Made by a program: the position numbers and the translations under genes. DNA of 28,255 nucleotides from a virus. This document shows positions 26,794 to 28,255 of the stretch, one piece after another. Location: IMG/VR virus record IMGVR_UViG_3300031227_000303, positions 1-28,255 of that record, one strand, 5' to 3'. Each line of letters starts with the position of its first letter. Position 1 is the stretch's first letter. Below the pieces are notes generated by a model. The model worked only from the letters and a program-made list of their open reading frames with translations, made no database searches and was not told the DNA's origin.

Positions 26794-27588
26794 ATGGCAT
26801 ACGAAAATTTAACTACATTCACTGAAGTTGACCCTAATGGGGATTTTACGCTAACTGCTACTCGATGTACAGTAGATACTATGCGTAGAGATGTAGCTGC
26901 ATGGGTTTTTAAATCGTATGGAGCCAATCACTTTGGTGATTTTGATCACGATTTTACATTTGCTCACACAGGTGGAACTGTAAATACAGTATCAAATTGG
27001 GGTGTTTGGGGTGTTACTGACATTCCCGGTACAATTGCTGACAATGAAGATGGCATTTATATTGAAATTGATATGTCATATCCGCGCCTTCGGTTCCTGA
27101 ATCTTGGGGTATATAGTGCGGATGCTTGGAATGGTTTAGTAGCCCTTACAACTTATTACTGTACAGTCACTCGTAATACTACTACTGGACAATTAAAGAT
27201 TTATTCTGATTCTGCTCGAACGATACTATTAGACACCCTCTCTGTTACAGCAGCAGCAACTCAATTTGAGTATTTATTGGTAACTCAATCAACAGAATCA
27301 GGTATTAATCCTGACCAAACGATATCCGGTTATACGGAGAATTTTGATTTAAAAGGTGGTGGAGTTACTACCACAACCACAACGACGACTACTACTTCAA
27401 CAAGTACAACGACAACAACGAGTACAACGACCACCACAACGAGCACTACTACTACGAGCACAACGACCACAACAACCACAACTACGAGTTCGCCTATTTT
27501 TACAGTAGCAAGCGTATTAAGCAATGAGTTATCTATTACAGGAACTTTAGCTCAGAATTTAACTATCAGTAGTACATTAGAACAATAA
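26794..27588 (+). CDS. Lectin-like virion protein with internal Thr tract
   Basis: A 264-residue paralogue of domain 1 of the 699-residue protein: MAYENLTTFTEVDPNGDF against MAYEDLTGFTQVDPNSNY, then AWVFKSYGANHFGDFDHDF, GQLKIYSDSARTILLDTLSV and SGYTENFDL in the same order. After about 191 residues comes a 40-codon Thr/Ser tract and a short end (FTVASVLSNELSITGTLAQN) with two near-repeats of an SxLxxxLxIxxTL pattern. The ribosome binding site is weak. Likely a second version of the same virion-surface lectin with a different tail. Confidence 0.62.
   Translation: MAYENLTTFTEVDPNGDFTLTATRCTVDTMRRDVAAWVFKSYGANHFGDFDHDFTFAHTGGTVNTVSNWGVWGVTDIPGTIADNEDGIYIEIDMSYPRLRFLNLGVYSADAWNGLVALTTYYCTVTRNTTTGQLKIYSDSARTILLDTLSVTAAATQFEYLLVTQSTESGINPDQTISGYTENFDLKGGGVTTTTTTTTTTSTSTTTTTSTTTTTTSTTTTSTTTTTTTTTSSPIFTVASVLSNELSITGTLAQNLTISSTLEQ
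27367..27486 (+). repeat. Threonine-codon tract (40 codons)
   Basis: ACN codons with Ser breaks in the lectin-like gene. A 20-bp piece, ACTACTACGAGCACAACGAC, is also found in tracts 1 and 2 of the large virion gene. Confidence 0.95.
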
Positions 27589-27599
27589 AGGGATTATTT

Positions 27600-27890
27600 A
27601 TGGCAAACAATGTATTTCAAAGAAATGAAACTATAATTTGTTCTATTACTATTACTGATGCTGATAGTGTTGCAATAAATCCTGATACATCTATGACTAT
27701 AACTATTACTGATTGTTCTGGAGATGTTATTATAGATGGAGTTGCCATGACAAATGATGCCGTTGGTAGTTATCATTATGATTATAATCCTGCTACGGAT
27801 GCAGAATTGGGTGGATGTAAAATTAGATATAAGGCAACAAATAATAGTCGTCTTACCATCGTAGATGATTACTTTAATTTGAGGGCATAA
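27600..27890 (+). CDS. Small beta-rich virion protein
   Basis: A 96-residue protein predicted as all-beta (IICSITITDADS, TSMTITITDCSGDVII, SYHYDYNPA, GCKIRYKATNN, VDDYFNLRA). This is the pattern of small immunoglobulin-like phage proteins that often lie next to the head-tail joining genes. GGGA precedes the ATG by 8 bases. The next gene, the head-tail connector, starts 2 bases after the stop. A neck or decoration role is plausible. Confidence 0.55.
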   Translation: MANNVFQRNETIICSITITDADSVAINPDTSMTITITDCSGDVIIDGVAMTNDAVGSYHYDYNPATDAELGGCKIRYKATNNSRLTIVDDYFNLRA

Positions 27891-27892
27891 TT

Positions 27893-28255
27893 ATGGCATG
27901 TGGACTGACTAACTTAGCTAATGCAAAATTATATTTAGGAATACCAGAGTCAGATTCCACCAAAGATGATTTATTATTGATGATAATAGACCAAGTGGAA
28001 AATACGGTAGAACGCTATTGTAATAGGACTTTTGCATCTACTAGCTATACAAAAAAGAGATATAATGGAAAAGGTAGTGCCATCCTTCAATTTGAGGATT
28101 ATCCTGTAACGGCTATTAGTAGAATTGCTACAAATACGTATGGTGTATTTTTATTAAATAATACGTCAACTGATGCATCTCATGCAACAGTTGCGGTGTC
28201 TACTACAGGAATAACCTTAGTTATTGTGGGTGGTGTTAATGCTGGAACGGATACC
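27893..28255 (+). CDS. Head-tail connector, gp6-like (runs off right edge)
   Basis: ATG at 27893 opens 121 codons with no stop before the edge. The N-terminus LTNLANAKLYLGIPESDS followed by DDLLLMIIDQVENTVERYC and NRTF is the typical start of gp6-like head-tail connector (DNA-packaging) proteins: a short strand-helix, LGI, an acidic loop, and a long helix with the VE-x-YCNR-F end. These proteins form a ring under the portal. Later beta-rich residues (YPVTAISRIATNTYGVF) match the insertion domain. Its appearance eight genes after the capsid gene, and not right behind it, shows how large the inserted virion-surface region is. Confidence 0.8.
   Translation, partial: MACGLTNLANAKLYLGIPESDSTKDDLLLMIIDQVENTVERYCNRTFASTSYTKKRYNGKGSAILQFEDYPVTAISRIATNTYGVFLLNNTSTDASHATVAVSTTGITLVIVGGVNAGTDT

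Noticed and set aside
20289-27588. Diversity-generating retroelement acting on the lectin-like genes
   Set aside because: Lectin-like targets made this attractive, but no reverse transcriptase gene or template/variable repeat pair is visible in the window.

Overview
The window looks like part of an AT-rich tailed double-stranded DNA bacteriophage (Caudoviricetes, siphovirus-type packaging and HK97-type head), either a free phage or a prophage. The evidence is a late block in standard phage order: large terminase, portal, SPP1 gp7/Mu F-like head morphogenesis protein, XkdF-like prohead protease, HK97-fold major capsid protein and, at the right edge, a gp6-like head-tail connector. Genes are tightly packed, often with overlapping stop and start codons and AGGAG-type ribosome binding sites, so the host is a bacterium. 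The sequence does not identify which one.

Layout. Positions 1-1335 are mainly minus-strand: the start of a radical SAM gene cut by the left edge, a small HExxH metallopeptidase-like gene and a Cys-rich coiled-coil gene. Between them, on the plus strand, lies a likely small RNA with its own sigma70-type promoter and terminator. From 1470 to 11249 there is a long plus-strand accessory block. It holds a cREC-domain protein overlapping an RtcB RNA ligase, a SPASM-like radical SAM enzyme, tRNA-Thr(UGU) and tRNA-Gln(UUG) flanking a 37-residue basic protein, two Methyltransf_24-type methyltransferases, a phage N6-adenine methyltransferase, two paralogous GT-A glycosyltransferase-like proteins, a second plus-strand radical SAM enzyme with a B12-binding-like N-terminus, an orphan N-terminal domain of NAD-dependent DNA ligase, and several small Cys-pair proteins.

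The structural block starts at about 11.3 kb behind a strong extended -10 promoter. The terminase carries a 409-residue intein in its Walker A loop. The prohead protease appears split by a 160-bp segment that carries a second promoter matching the first, including a shared upstream box. Downstream of the capsid gene are eight genes before the connector. Five of them contain long threonine tracts (ACN codons, occasional Ser), usually attached to lectin-like beta-rich domains. Two pairs are clear paralogues (20289/21048 and 24015/26794).

How it may fit together (inference): the virion seems to carry mucin-like, Thr-rich, lectin-bearing surface proteins. The upstream glycosyltransferases, methyltransferases and radical SAM enzymes could build or modify a glycan on those tracts, and the phage tRNA-Thr(UGU) could support their translation. 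Alternatively these enzymes act on host surface sugars or nucleic acid. RtcB, cREC and the two tRNAs look like an RNA-repair or tRNA-replacement module of the kind that counters host RNA cleavage.
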